DNA from: Curtobacterium luteum
Lineage (GTDB): Bacteria > Actinomycetota > Actinomycetes > Actinomycetales > Microbacteriaceae
Length of the DNA: 64,000 bases
NCBI RefSeq assembly: GCF_014646995.1
Contig: NZ_BMOI01000014.1
Span: 44,047-108,046 of the forward strand
Direction of reading: 5' to 3'
Part shown: piece by piece, positions 6,694-15,359 of the stretch
Position numbering within the stretch: position 1 is the first letter of the stretch
Layout: the number at the start of each line of letters is the position of its first letter
Notes under the pieces: model-generated
Told to the model about the DNA's origin: nothing
Database searches by the model: none
What the model saw: only the letters and a program-made list of their open reading frames with translations
Position numbers and translations under genes: made by a program

Positions 6694-9542
6694 TCGTCGC
6701 GCTCCTCGTCGAAGGTGGTCGCGGGCTCCTCGGCCTCGATGCGGTTCGAGGTGGCACGGCGTCGGCGGGGCGCGGTCGGCACCGCGAGCAGGGCGGCTGC
6801 ACCGAAGACCACGCCGAGGACGACCAGGTAGGCGACGTGCGTCGCGTGGGCGGCCGCTGAGCCGGTGGACGTCCGGTCGACCGTGCCGTCGAAGTGGAAG
6901 AGCTGGCCGCTCGGTGTCTCACCGATGCTGGTGAAGAGGGCGTTCTGCCCGATCGCCCCGGCGGCGCGGTCGTGCACCGCCTGCGCCTCGGGCGAGGAGC
7001 CGGCGTCGTCGAGCAGGACGAAGCTCACCCCGAGCGAGCGGAGCGCCGGGCGCGGGTCGTAGCCGCTCCGGCTCGCCAGGTTGCCCGCGAGCGTGGTGAG
7101 CTGCTCGCCCGCACGGCTCAGGGCCAGCGCCGTCGACTCGAGCGTCGACTGGTCGTCGAGCGTCGAGCCCTGACCACGCTCGAGTGCCACGGACAGTGAC
7201 CCGTCCGGCTGCGGGTCGACGACCAGCGTGCCGACGTCGGGGTTCGCCTGCGCCTCGGCGTTGACGTAGGCGCTGAGGACGCGTCCGCTGGTCGGCTGGA
7301 TCGCGGCGGTCTGCAGGTAGAAGGCCGCGAAGGCCGGCGCGACCGTCACGCCCGCGAGCACCGTCGCCACGAGTGCCGCGACGGGAGCGGTCCGCGGCAG
7401 GACGTCGAGCCCGATGCATGCTGCGGCGACGATCCCGAGCCAGGAGACGCTGAGCCCACTGCCCGGCCAGATGATCGTGGTCGTGGACCCGACGCCGGTG
7501 ACCGCGAGCTGCGTGGCACCGAACGCGGTGGCGTACCCGAGCAGGGCCAGGACGAGTGCGGCGCCGGCGACCGACCACCGGTGCCCGAGCATCGCCCCGA
7601 GCGCGGCGGCGGCGACCGGGAGCGCGAGGACGGCCATGGCGACCGGCAGCACCCACACCGGGAGCCCCAGCGGCGCGGACGCCTGCAGCCAGCCGCTCCA
7701 GTCCGGCACCGGCTGCCCGATCGCGAGCTGGAAGGCCGAGGGCGCGCGGGTGGCGGACGGCACACCGGGGTCGGCGAAGACGGCGAGCGGGTTGCCCCGC
7801 GCGACCTGTGCGAGCACGAGCGGCAGGAAGAGCACCGCGGCGGGGACCGGGACGAACACCCGACGGTGCGCGCGTCGCCAACCGACGACGAGCGAGACGA
7901 GCCAGGCGACGAGGAGCACGGGCAGCAGCGACGGCGCCGAGGCCGCCACGACGGCGAAGAGGATCGCGGCCCCGGACGCCCACGCCCACGAGCGGTGGGC
8001 CTCGAGGAGCGCGAGGAAGAGCCACGGCAGCGTCAGGTGCGCGATGACGGCCCCGAGGTGGCCGCTCGTGACCGCACCGACGAGCGTCGGCGCGATCGCG
8101 TACAGCGCAGCCCCGACGACCGGCACCCAGGCGCGCGTGGTGACCTTGCGGACGGCGAACCAGGCACCGAGCGCCGACACCGGGAACGCGAGCAGCACCA
8201 CGAGCACCACCGAGGTCGACGGCGACCAGAACGTGATCGAGCCGAGGACCGCGACCACCGCCGTGAAGGGGTCGCTCGGGCCGGTGAAACCGGTGCCGAT
8301 CGAGTGCCAGCCGTAGCCGACGTTCTGCCAGAGGCGTCCGACCGTCGTCGACAGCGGCAGGAGTCCCCCGCCGGTGAGGGCCGGCGAGCCGAGCAGCGGG
8401 AACAGCGTGACGACGCTCAGGACCGCGGCCGCGAGGACGACCCACACGCCGCCGTCGCCGAGGAAGGAGGCGCGGGCGATCGGGGCGTCCTCGACCCGCG
8501 CGAGTTCGACGTCGCGGGAGGTCGTCCGCCGCTCGTGGACCCGGCGCCAGCTCACGCGGAGCGGCTCGACGGCAGCCCAGCCCACGGAGCGGTTCCGCGC
8601 CAGCACCTTCCGCGAGCGACCGGTGCCGCCGCCGAACGCGACCGCGAAGGCCGCCGCGAGTTCGCCGCTCACGGCCGCCGGGTGCTTCGCGACGAGGTGG
8701 CCGACCGCCCGCCCCACCGCGAACGGCACGAGCATCAGCCAGTGCAGCCAGAGCAGCCCGGCCGGCGCGTAGGTCATGCGGCGGTGCAGCTGCGCCTGTC
8801 GGTGCATCCGGACGCGCTTGCCCTCGGTGAGGCGCTTGCGGCCGAACTCCTCCACCGGGCCAGCGCTCGTGATCCGCGCCTCCGGCACGACGGCGACGCG
8901 GTGGCCGGCCAGTCGGGCTCGGACGCAGAGGTCGAGCGCGGCGTCGACGTCGGGCAGCGCCGGGTCGAACCCACCGAGCTGCTCCCAGACCGAGCGCCGC
9001 ACGAGCATGCCCGCCGCCGCGACGCCGAGCACGTCGGTGTGGCGGTCGTGCTGCCCCTGGTCCAGCTCGTCCTGCACGAGCACGAGCGAGCGACCGGTCC
9101 GGGTCATGCTCTCGCCGAAGTCGCGGATCTTCGACGGGTCGTCGTCGTGCACGAGCTTCGGTCCGGCGACGACGACCGACGGGGCGATCTCCACCGCGGT
9201 GAGGAGCTCGGCGAGCGCGGTCGGCGCGGGCGCGTTGTCGTGCCCGAGGAACCACAGCCACTCGTCGACGGGCCCGTCGGCGTCCACGGGGCGGACCTCG
9301 CGCACGCCCGCGGCGACGGCCTGGGCGAACGTCCGGTGCCCCGGGAGGCGGATGAGTTCGGCGGAACCGCCGAACGCGAGGTCGGCGGTCGAGCCGTCGG
9401 TCGATCCGGCGTCGACCACGACGAGCCCTTCGGGGTGACGGGTCTGCCGGGCCAGCGCGTCGAGGGTGCGGTCGAGGTGGTCGCCGCCGTCGGCGGCGAC
9501 CAGGATCGCGGTGACACGGGGCTGGGAGGCACTGGGCTGCAT
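6690..9542 (-). CDS. Large glycosyltransferase: GT2 domain fused to a multi-spanning membrane domain
   Basis: About 950 residues. The N-terminal 240 form a GT2 domain: VTAILVAADGGDHLDRTLDAL, VVVDAGSTDGSTADL, FLGHDNAPAP, and LVRRSVWEQLGGFDPALPDVDAALDLCVRARL. The rest has at least ten transmembrane helices between about residues 260 and 930, with an extracytoplasmic segment rich in Ala/Gln/Ser near residues 740-860. A sugar-transferring enzyme acting at the membrane is likely; donor and acceptor are unknown. ATG 9542 is used because TAGAGT lies ten bases upstream. GTG at 9554 or 9572 are in-frame alternatives. The gene lies between whiB and DUF5719, a Microbacteriaceae arrangement, and is coupled to DUF5719 by overlap. 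Confidence 0.85.
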   Translation of the reverse strand: MQPSASQPRVTAILVAADGGDHLDRTLDALARQTRHPEGLVVVDAGSTDGSTADLAFGGSAELIRLPGHRTFAQAVAAGVREVRPVDADGPVDEWLWFLGHDNAPAPTALAELLTAVEIAPSVVVAGPKLVHDDDPSKIRDFGESMTRTGRSLVLVQDELDQGQHDRHTDVLGVAAAGMLVRRSVWEQLGGFDPALPDVDAALDLCVRARLAGHRVAVVPEARITSAGPVEEFGRKRLTEGKRVRMHRQAQLHRRMTYAPAGLLWLHWLMLVPFAVGRAVGHLVAKHPAAVSGELAAAFAVAFGGGTGRSRKVLARNRSVGWAAVEPLRVSWRRVHERRTTSRDVELARVEDAPIARASFLGDGGVWVVLAAAVLSVVTLFPLLGSPALTGGGLLPLSTTVGRLWQNVGYGWHSIGTGFTGPSDPFTAVVAVLGSITFWSPSTSVVLVVLLAFPVSALGAWFAVRKVTTRAWVPVVGAALYAIAPTLVGAVTSGHLGAVIAHLTLPWLFLALLEAHRSWAWASGAAILFAVVAASAPSLLPVLLVAWLVSLVVGWRRAHRRVFVPVPAAVLFLPLVLAQVARGNPLAVFADPGVPSATRAPSAFQLAIGQPVPDWSGWLQASAPLGLPVWVLPVAMAVLALPVAAAALGAMLGHRWSVAGAALVLALLGYATAFGATQLAVTGVGSTTTIIWPGSGLSVSWLGIVAAACIGLDVLPRTAPVAALVATVLAGVTVAPAFAAFYLQTAAIQPTSGRVLSAYVNAEAQANPDVGTLVVDPQPDGSLSVALERGQGSTLDDQSTLESTALALSRAGEQLTTLAGNLASRSGYDPRPALRSLGVSFVLLDDAGSSPEAQAVHDRAAGAIGQNALFTSIGETPSGQLFHFDGTVDRTSTGSAAAHATHVAYLVVLGVVFGAAALLAVPTAPRRRRATSNRIEAEEPATTFDEERDE

Positions 9543-9552
9543 GACGGGCGTC

Positions 9553-9558
9553 ACTCTA
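9553..9558 (-). promoter_or_regulatory. -10 element of the large GT2-membrane gene
   Basis: TAGAGT on the minus strand lies ten bases upstream of the ATG at 9542. It would give a very short leader. Confidence 0.35.
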
Positions 9559-9665
9559 CGGTCTGGAGGCACGTGCTCCGTCGCGGACGACGGCGTGCCG
9601 TGAACCTGTGGAGGTCATCACCGCACGGTGTGAGCCGGACGTTGTCCGGGCCTCCCGTCGGGCGG

Positions 9666-9989
9666 CTAGGCCCGTTTGCGCAGCTTGCGACGCTCGCGCT
9701 CGGAGAGACCGCCCCAGATGCCGAAGCGCTCGTCGTTCTCGAGCGCGTACTCGAGGCACTGCGCCCGGACCTCGCACGAGGTGCAGATCTTCTTCGCCTC
9801 GCGCGTCGATCCGCCCTTCTCCGGGAAGAACGCCTCCGGGTCGGTCTGCGCGCACAGCGAGTCCGCCTGCCAGGCGAGGGGGTTCTCCTCGTCGTCGGTG
9901 TCGGGACGCCGCACGCCCGGGACGCCGAGCGACACGGGGTCGACGTGCCAGTCCTCCGGAACTCCGGCGCTGAAGTCGGAACCGTTCAC
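9666..9989 (-). CDS. whiB2: WhiB-family iron-sulfur transcriptional regulator (WhiB2/WhmD-like)
   Basis: A 107-residue Wbl protein. It has four Cys in the order SLC, then C-x2-C (ICTSC), then C-x5-C (QCLEYA), which bind a [4Fe-4S] cluster. The GIWGG turn and the basic tail RERRKLRKRA for DNA contact follow. WhiB2-type proteins control septation and cell division in actinobacteria, usually by binding the principal sigma factor. The GTG at 9989 has AGGGG eight bases upstream and lies about 50 bases after a strong promoter. A GTG at 10022 extends the protein by 11 residues but has no ribosome-binding site. The acidic N-terminal segment RPDTDDEENPLAW is typical of this subgroup. The subgroup call rests on sequence plus synteny. 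Confidence 0.92.
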   Translation of the reverse strand: MNGSDFSAGVPEDWHVDPVSLGVPGVRRPDTDDEENPLAWQADSLCAQTDPEAFFPEKGGSTREAKKICTSCEVRAQCLEYALENDERFGIWGGLSERERRKLRKRA

Positions 9990-10042
9990 CCTGATCACCC
10001 CTGACGTCTCGTGACGGACCACGACGGGTTGCCGTCGTTGCC

Positions 10043-10076
10043 TGTAATTACAGCGGTGTCATTCGCCAGGTGTCAA
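10043..10076 (-). promoter_or_regulatory. Consensus sigma-A-type promoter of whiB with palindromic -10
   Basis: On the minus strand TTGACA (10071-10076) is followed after 18 bases by TGTAAT (10047-10052). This is the only near-perfect -35/-10 pair I found. The -10 lies in a perfect 10-bp palindrome, TGTAATTACA (10043-10052), that could bind a dimeric regulator. The predicted transcription start is near 10040. Confidence 0.7.
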
Positions 10077-10173
10077 GTCGCGGATCATAGAAGCCGCTGA
10101 CCGTTCCGGCGTGTCATGTCCCCCGTACGGGCGTGTCGCCCGCGTTCTGTCCGGGCTTCGGGGGACAAGCCGG

Positions 10174-11142
10174 TCACACTCGGGACACGCTCCGGCGCGC
10201 CTCCCACGCACTCGACACCATCTCGTCCAGGGAGTGTCGCATCGCCCATTCGAGGTCGCGGGCAGCCGCCTCTCCGGTCGCGACGATGCGCGCCGGGTCG
10301 CCGGGACGCCGCGGAGCGACCTCGGGCTCGAAGGCGATTCCGGTGCCGGCCGCCATGGCGTCCATGATCTGGCGGACGCTCACGCCGTCGCCGCTGCCGA
10401 GGTTGTAGGCGCGCTCCAGCGGCTCCCCCGCCTCGAGCTTCCGCGCGGCGACCGCGTGCGAGTGGGCGAGGTCGGCGACGTGCACGTAGTCGCGGACGCA
10501 GGTTCCGTCCGGCGTCGGGTAGTCGTCGCCGTTGATGCGCGGGGTGCGCCCGGCGAGCAGCGCGTCGAACACGAGCGGGAAGAGGTTGTGCGGGCTCGCG
10601 TCGTAGAGGTCCGGCTCCCCCGACCCGACGACGTTGAAGTAGCGGAGCGACGTCGTGGTGAAGCCGCGGGCGACCTCCATGTCCCGGAGGAGCCACTCGC
10701 CGATCAGCTTCGACTCGCCGTACGGCGACTCCGGCGCCTTCGGTGTGGACTCGACGACCGTGTCGACGTCCGGGGTGCCGTAGACGGCCGCACTCGACGA
10801 GAAGACGACCTTCGTGACGTCCTGCTCGGCCATCGCGCGGAGCAGGGTCGTCATGCCCGTGACGTTCTGCTCGTAGGTGTGCAGCGGGCGCTCCACGGAG
10901 ACCCCGGCGTACTTGAAGCCCGCGACGTGCACGACGCCCGTGACGGCGTGCTCGCGGAGCGTCCGTGCCACGAGGTCGCCGTCGAGGATCGTGCCCTCGA
11001 CGAACGGCACGTCGTCCGGCACGAAGGCGCGGAAGCCGCTCGACAGGTCGTCGAGCGCGACGGTGTCGATGCCGGCACCCCGGAGCGCGCGGACGACGTG
11101 GGACCCGATGTACCCGGCACCGCCGGTGACCAGCCAACTCAT
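10174..11142 (-). CDS. galE: UDP-glucose 4-epimerase
   Basis: A 322-residue short-chain dehydrogenase/reductase of the extended type. It interconverts UDP-glucose and UDP-galactose, giving galactose for surface polymers. Visible features are the NAD-binding TGGAGYIGSH (6-15), the GalE-type block VVHVAGFKYAGVSVERPLHTYEQN split across residues 70-93, the catalytic SSSAAVYG (115-122) and Y-x3-K at Y141/K145, then YFNVVGSGEPDLYD and RDYVHVADLA typical of GalE. The ATG at 11142 is preceded by TAGCGT with seven bases between, giving a leaderless transcript; a GTG three codons upstream is possible. It lies between whiB and manA on the same strand, but each has its own -10. Confidence 0.93.
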   Translation of the reverse strand: MSWLVTGGAGYIGSHVVRALRGAGIDTVALDDLSSGFRAFVPDDVPFVEGTILDGDLVARTLREHAVTGVVHVAGFKYAGVSVERPLHTYEQNVTGMTTLLRAMAEQDVTKVVFSSSAAVYGTPDVDTVVESTPKAPESPYGESKLIGEWLLRDMEVARGFTTTSLRYFNVVGSGEPDLYDASPHNLFPLVFDALLAGRTPRINGDDYPTPDGTCVRDYVHVADLAHSHAVAARKLEAGEPLERAYNLGSGDGVSVRQIMDAMAAGTGIAFEPEVAPRRPGDPARIVATGEAAARDLEWAMRHSLDEMVSSAWEARRSVSRV

Positions 11143-11149
11143 GCTCGCC

Positions 11150-11155
11150 ACGCTA
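11150..11155 (-). promoter_or_regulatory. -10 element of galE (leaderless)
   Basis: TAGCGT on the minus strand is separated by seven bases from the ATG at 11142. Confidence 0.5.
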
Positions 11156-11195
11156 GCGGAACGGCCGGGTCGGCAGGGCCGTCAGGGCTGCGAGT

Positions 11196-12404
11196 TCACG
11201 CGCCGGTCGCGATGAAGACGGTGGACGTCAGGCCCGAGGTCGCGTCCGCCTCGACCGTGACGTCGCCCTCGTCGGGGGTGACGTAGCAGCTCTCCCCCTG
11301 GCGGAGCAGGGTCGCGCTCGTCGCACCGACGAGCGTCACCACCCCCTCGGTGCAGATCGCGATGGAGGGGCCGTGCAGCGGTGCCACGCCGCCCGTACCG
11401 AGCCCGACCGGCCCGCCGTCGCCGGTGACCCGCACGAGCGCGAAGCCCACACCGTCCGGCGCGAACCGGTCGACCCCGGGCGCGAGGTGCTCCGGCTCGA
11501 GGACCGGCGCCGGGTACGCCGTGAAGTCGAGGACGTGCAGGAGCTCGGGGACGTCGACGTGCTTCGGGGTGAGCCCGCCACGGAGGACGTTGTCCGACGG
11601 CGCCATGAGCTCGATGCCGAGCCCGTCGAGGTACGCGTGGATGTTCCCGGCGGGCAGGTACATGGACTCGCCCGTCCGGAGCGTCACACGGTGCATGAGC
11701 AGCGAGACGACGATGCCGGGGTCGTCCGGGTACGCCTCGGCGAGGTCGCGGACGGTGCGGACGTTCGGGCTGGCGGCGTCGTCCGGCATCATGGTCGCGA
11801 GGTCGCTCACCGCCCGGACCACCGCGAGCGCGCCCTCGTCGGCGGTCTCGAGCCAGCGGACGGTGTCCTCGAGGCCCTGCCCGAGGTGCGCGACCAGCGG
11901 GCCGAGGCGTCCGGATCCGGCGTCCAGGCGCTCGACGTCCGCGAGGGTCTCGGCGACCGGCCGGAAGCCGCTCAGCGCCTCGAACCGCTCGCTCAGCGCC
12001 ACGACGAGTTCGGGCTTCGGGAACGGGTCCTTGTAGTTCCGCGCGGGGTCGTCGACCGGGACGCCGGCCGCTTCCTCGCGGTCGAAGCCCTCCCGCGCCT
12101 GCTCCGGGGTCGGGTGCGCCTGGAGCGACAGCGGTGCGGCGGCTGCGAGCACCTTGAGGAGGAACGGCAGCCCGGTGCGGCCCGCCCCCAGCGCCGCCTC
12201 CGGCTCGGCGGCGATCCAGTCGAGGAGCGTGTCGGCACCACCGACCGTCGCCGGGTTCACCACGACGCTCGGGCTGCCAGGGTGCGCCCCCAGCCACAGC
12301 TCCGCCTGGGGTGCGCCGGTGACGGTGCGGCCGAGGAGCTCCGGGATCGCGGTGACGGACCCCCAGGCGTAGTCGCGCGGGGTGTTGGTGATGCCGAGGA
12401 ACAT
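11196..12404 (-). CDS. manA: Mannose-6-phosphate isomerase, class I
   Basis: Converts fructose 6-phosphate and mannose 6-phosphate, feeding GDP-mannose and polyprenol-phosphate mannose synthesis. The 402 residues show the type I PMI pattern: ITNTPRDYAWG near the start, zinc ligands in LQAHPTPEQA (Gln and His), a KPE Glu within FPKPELVVAL, and the His of PAGNIHAYLDG. The catalytic Arg region SDNVLRGGLTPKHVD follows. The NHKPE motif of many homologues reads FPKPE here, but the zinc-binding Glu is kept. It ends in a cupin half with VTVEADATSGLTSTVF. The ATG is six bases after TAGGCT. It is divergent from an O-antigen-ligase-like gene 42 bp away. Confidence 0.95.
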   Translation of the reverse strand: MFLGITNTPRDYAWGSVTAIPELLGRTVTGAPQAELWLGAHPGSPSVVVNPATVGGADTLLDWIAAEPEAALGAGRTGLPFLLKVLAAAAPLSLQAHPTPEQAREGFDREEAAGVPVDDPARNYKDPFPKPELVVALSERFEALSGFRPVAETLADVERLDAGSGRLGPLVAHLGQGLEDTVRWLETADEGALAVVRAVSDLATMMPDDAASPNVRTVRDLAEAYPDDPGIVVSLLMHRVTLRTGESMYLPAGNIHAYLDGLGIELMAPSDNVLRGGLTPKHVDVPELLHVLDFTAYPAPVLEPEHLAPGVDRFAPDGVGFALVRVTGDGGPVGLGTGGVAPLHGPSIAICTEGVVTLVGATSATLLRQGESCYVTPDEGDVTVEADATSGLTSTVFIATGA

Positions 12405-12410
12405 GCGGCG

Positions 12411-12416
12411 AGCCTA
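12411..12416 (-). promoter_or_regulatory. -10 element of manA (leaderless)
   Basis: TAGGCT on the minus strand lies six bases from the ATG at 12404. It is back to back with the -10 at 12435 on the plus strand. Confidence 0.5.
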
Positions 12417-12434
12417 CCGGCGGGCGCGCGACGG

Positions 12435-12440
12435 TAGCCT
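12435..12440 (+). promoter_or_regulatory. -10 element of the first O-antigen-ligase-like gene (leaderless)
   Basis: TAGCCT is followed by GACGGG and the GTG at 12447. This is the same spacer word as at 4791. Confidence 0.5.
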
Positions 12441-12446
12441 GACGGG

Positions 12447-13844
12447 GTGACGAACACGTGGCCGCTGGCACGAGGGACGGTTCCGGAGCGGGAGGCGTTC
12501 GCGTTCGCGAGCACCCTGCTCGGTGTGGTGTTCGCCGGTGACGCCCTGCCGAACACCCTGACCTGGGTCGGTGCCGGGATCCTGTGGGGCGCGGTGGCCG
12601 TCTGGGGCGTCACGATCCTCGTCCGCGCCCGCCCGCCGATCACCCGCACCCCCCGGTCGCTCTGGTTCTTCCTCGCGTGGTGCCTGCTGTCGCTCGTCTG
12701 GTCCCACTGGCGCTACGCCACCCTGCCGAGCATCGTCGTCCAGGTCGTCTGCGCCGCGGTGGCGTTCGCGGTCGCCTCGACCCTGAGCTGGCGCCGCATC
12801 CTCGACGCGACGAGCCTCGCGATGCGGTGGGTGCTCATGCTCTCGCTCGTGTTCGAGGCGTTCGTGGCGGTCGTCCTCCGGCACCCGATCGCGCCGGTGT
12901 GGACCGACTACGGCGACGCGAAGATCCCCGATGCGTTCTACTTCTCGCGCGCCGAGCTGTTCACCGGCGGCCGCATCCAGGGGCTGCCGGGCAACGCGAA
13001 CCTGCTGGCCATGGTCGCGCTCCTCGCGGCGGTCGCCGTTGCCGTGCAGTGGGCTGAGGGGCGCATCCGGCGTGCCCGGGCGATCGGCTGGCTGTCCGTC
13101 GCCGCGGTCGTGTTCCTGCTCACCCGGTCGTCCACGGTCGCCGCGGCCGCCGTCGTCGTCGCGCTCGTCCTGGTCGTGGCGCTCTGGGTCCGGCGGACCC
13201 CGACCGGGCGCCGCACGCCGCGCTACCTGGTCGTCCTGCTCGTCGCCGTGGTCCTCGCCGTCGTCGGGTACGTGGCGCGGGGCGCGGTGTCCGAACTCCT
13301 CGGCAAGGGGTCCGACGCCACCGGCCGCGGGGAGATCTGGGCGAAGGTGCTCGGCCTCGTCGACCAGCACCCGGTGCTCGGCTGGGGCTGGATCGGCTAC
13401 TGGTGGCCGGGCATCCCGACGCTCGCGGACCTCGCGCACCGCAAGGGCGTGACGTACCTCCAGGCACACGACGCGTACCTCGACGTCTGGATGCAGACGG
13501 GGATCATCGGGCTCCTGCTCTTCCTCGTCTACGTCGTCACCACGCTGCACCGGGGGTGGGCCGGCGCGACCAGGATCGGCTACGACGCGCGCCTCGAGCA
13601 GCGGTCGTTCGACCCGGTGTCGCTGTTCCCCCTGCTCGTCGTCGTCGCGCTCCTCGTGCAGTCGGTGGCCGAGTCGCGGCTGCTCTACCAGGGCAACTGG
13701 ATCCTGTTCGCGCTCATCGCGATCAAGTCCCGGATCGTCCTCGTCGGCGACGAACCGGTGTCCGTCGGGGACGGCCCGCGCACCCCGCCGACGCGCCGCG
13801 AGTTCCGCTGGGCGTCGACGGACGAGCGCGCGCTCCGCGACTGA
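12447..13844 (+). CDS. O-antigen ligase/polymerase (Wzy/WaaL) family membrane protein
   Basis: A 465-residue membrane protein with about ten to twelve hydrophobic segments. The Wzy_C-type region spans about residues 190-400: GNANLLAMVALLAAVAVAVQW, LTRSSTVAAAAVVVALVLV, a periplasmic-type loop with GRGEIWAKVLGLVDQHPVLGWGW, and AHDAYLDVWMQTGIIGLLLFL. The G-R-x-x-I-W and the His in AHDAY are the kind of residues found in the catalytic loop of O-antigen ligases and polymerases. The product would polymerise or ligate a lipid-linked glycan on the outer face of the membrane. The substrate is unknown. A second member lies at 15360-16661. The GTG start is fixed by the -10 spacing. Confidence 0.85.
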   Translation: MTNTWPLARGTVPEREAFAFASTLLGVVFAGDALPNTLTWVGAGILWGAVAVWGVTILVRARPPITRTPRSLWFFLAWCLLSLVWSHWRYATLPSIVVQVVCAAVAFAVASTLSWRRILDATSLAMRWVLMLSLVFEAFVAVVLRHPIAPVWTDYGDAKIPDAFYFSRAELFTGGRIQGLPGNANLLAMVALLAAVAVAVQWAEGRIRRARAIGWLSVAAVVFLLTRSSTVAAAAVVVALVLVVALWVRRTPTGRRTPRYLVVLLVAVVLAVVGYVARGAVSELLGKGSDATGRGEIWAKVLGLVDQHPVLGWGWIGYWWPGIPTLADLAHRKGVTYLQAHDAYLDVWMQTGIIGLLLFLVYVVTTLHRGWAGATRIGYDARLEQRSFDPVSLFPLLVVVALLVQSVAESRLLYQGNWILFALIAIKSRIVLVGDEPVSVGDGPRTPPTRREFRWASTDERALRD

Positions 13845-13903
13845 CCCGCCGATCCGCCGGTCCCCGCAGCGTGACCGACGAGGGCGCAGCACGGCCCGCA
13901 CCC

Positions 13904-15268
13904 TCACCGCAGCCGGGCGCAGTCGATCCGGGTCCCCCACGGCGCCGTCTCGACCCGCACCGACGCGAGCGCCGGATCGGCACGGCACGACGCCGCTGCG
14001 CGGGCGACCTGCGGAGCCCACTCGGGTCCGTCCGCCCGCCGTGACGGCTGCGGCTCGTGGTCCAGGGCGACCGGCGCTGTCCCGGCGACCGCCGAGCCGA
14101 CGACCACCGCGACCGCGCACCAGCCGAGGGCGGTCCCGGTGAGCCGCACCGCGCCTCCCGGCCGGGTCGTGACGGGCCGACGAGCGCCGCCCCACGTGAT
14201 GAGGACGCCCGCTGCCGTCGCGATCGCGGACAGCAGCAGGAGGCCGCTGGCGGCCCCGTAGCGCAGGGGCGGCGCGTCGACCATGCCCGGCGCGGGTCCG
14301 GACCACGGCCGGTCCGCCCCGTTCACCCAGAGGGCACCCGCCCACACGACGACCGAGCCGACGGTCAACGCGACGACGAGGACGCGTGCCCGCCACGGCC
14401 CGACGGCGACCGCCGCGACGAGGAGCACGCCGACGGCCGCCGCGGGGACGAGCACGACGGCCCAGCCGTGGTCGAGCACGGCACGGACCACCTCGCCGAC
14501 CCGGGCGTGCAGGAGTCCGCCGAACGGCTGCAGGAACCACCCGGCGACGACGTCGCGCCACGACGCGACACCCGGGTCGAGGCGCCGGGGCGTGACGGCC
14601 GACACGGCGACCTGCGCGGCCACGCCGAGCACCGCGACGACCGTGACGGGCAGTGGCCGGAGGCCCACGCGACGCTCACCGACGGGTCCGTCGGGCACCC
14701 ATGCGAGGAGCAGCAACGGCAGGAAGAGCGCGGTCTGCGGCTCGGTGAGCGTCACCGCCGCGGTGACGGCCGCGAGCCCCACGGCGGACCACCAACGGCG
14801 CGGACGGTACGCGAACACCCACGGTGCGAGGGCGAGCAGGTACCAGTGCAGGTTCGCCGCGTTGCCGGCGATCTCGACCGGCGCGAGCGGCAGGAGCGCC
14901 GGGACCGCGGCGAGCAGCGCGCGGAGCGGCCAGGGGTGGACCACGTCGCGCGCGAGGACCGAGACGAGCGCGGCCGCCCCGCCGACGACGAGGCAGGACC
15001 CCAGGGAGAGCACGACGGCGTAGTGGGCCACCGGGAACACCCAGGCGACGTCGACGAGCAGGCGCGGCACGAGGTGGAGGTAGCCGGCGTACGGCTCGAG
15101 GAGGTCGAGGGGGCCGTCCGCGGCACGGTCGCGCCAGAACACCCCGCCGTCCTCGGCCCACACCGTCCGGGCAGCGACGGGCCCGAGACGCCACCAGCCG
15201 ACGAACGTCACCACGACCCCGACGAGCCCGGCGGCGCCGACCGTCCGGACCGAGCGCCAGCGCTGCAC
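13904..15268 (-). CDS. Multi-spanning membrane protein, putative GT-C glycosyltransferase
   Basis: A 454-residue protein with about ten to twelve transmembrane helices. After the first helix (AAGLVGVVVTFVGWW) a loop carries VWAEDGGVFWRDRAADG and PYAGYLHLVPRLL. An acidic pair in the first outer loop is what GT-C transferases use for metal or acceptor binding, but the match to a named family is weak. LTEPQTALFLPLLLLAWVP lies in the middle, and the last 60 residues are extracytoplasmic with two Cys (CRADPALAS and IDCARLR), possibly a disulfide. GTG 15268 has TACCAT six bases upstream. It is convergent with one O-antigen-ligase-like gene and divergent from the other, so a shared polymer is plausible. 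Confidence 0.6.
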   Translation of the reverse strand: MQRWRSVRTVGAAGLVGVVVTFVGWWRLGPVAARTVWAEDGGVFWRDRAADGPLDLLEPYAGYLHLVPRLLVDVAWVFPVAHYAVVLSLGSCLVVGGAAALVSVLARDVVHPWPLRALLAAVPALLPLAPVEIAGNAANLHWYLLALAPWVFAYRPRRWWSAVGLAAVTAAVTLTEPQTALFLPLLLLAWVPDGPVGERRVGLRPLPVTVVAVLGVAAQVAVSAVTPRRLDPGVASWRDVVAGWFLQPFGGLLHARVGEVVRAVLDHGWAVVLVPAAAVGVLLVAAVAVGPWRARVLVVALTVGSVVVWAGALWVNGADRPWSGPAPGMVDAPPLRYGAASGLLLLSAIATAAGVLITWGGARRPVTTRPGGAVRLTGTALGWCAVAVVVGSAVAGTAPVALDHEPQPSRRADGPEWAPQVARAAASCRADPALASVRVETAPWGTRIDCARLR

Positions 15269-15274
15269 GACTGG

Positions 15275-15280
15275 ATGGTA
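15275..15280 (-). promoter_or_regulatory. -10 element of the gene at 13904-15268 (leaderless)
   Basis: TACCAT on the minus strand lies six bases from the GTG at 15268. Confidence 0.5.
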
Positions 15281-15347
15281 CGGCGATATCGCGTTTCGTG
15301 GATGGAGGGCGCGACCAGAGCGGAGCGTGCCCTCGGCCGAGGTACGA

Positions 15348-15353
15348 CAAGAT
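15348..15353 (+). promoter_or_regulatory. -10 element of the second O-antigen-ligase-like gene (leaderless)
   Basis: CAAGAT is followed by GGACGG and the GTG at 15360. The same word CAAGATGGACG recurs before the glycosyltransferase at 20236. Confidence 0.45.
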
Positions 15354-15359
15354 GGACGG

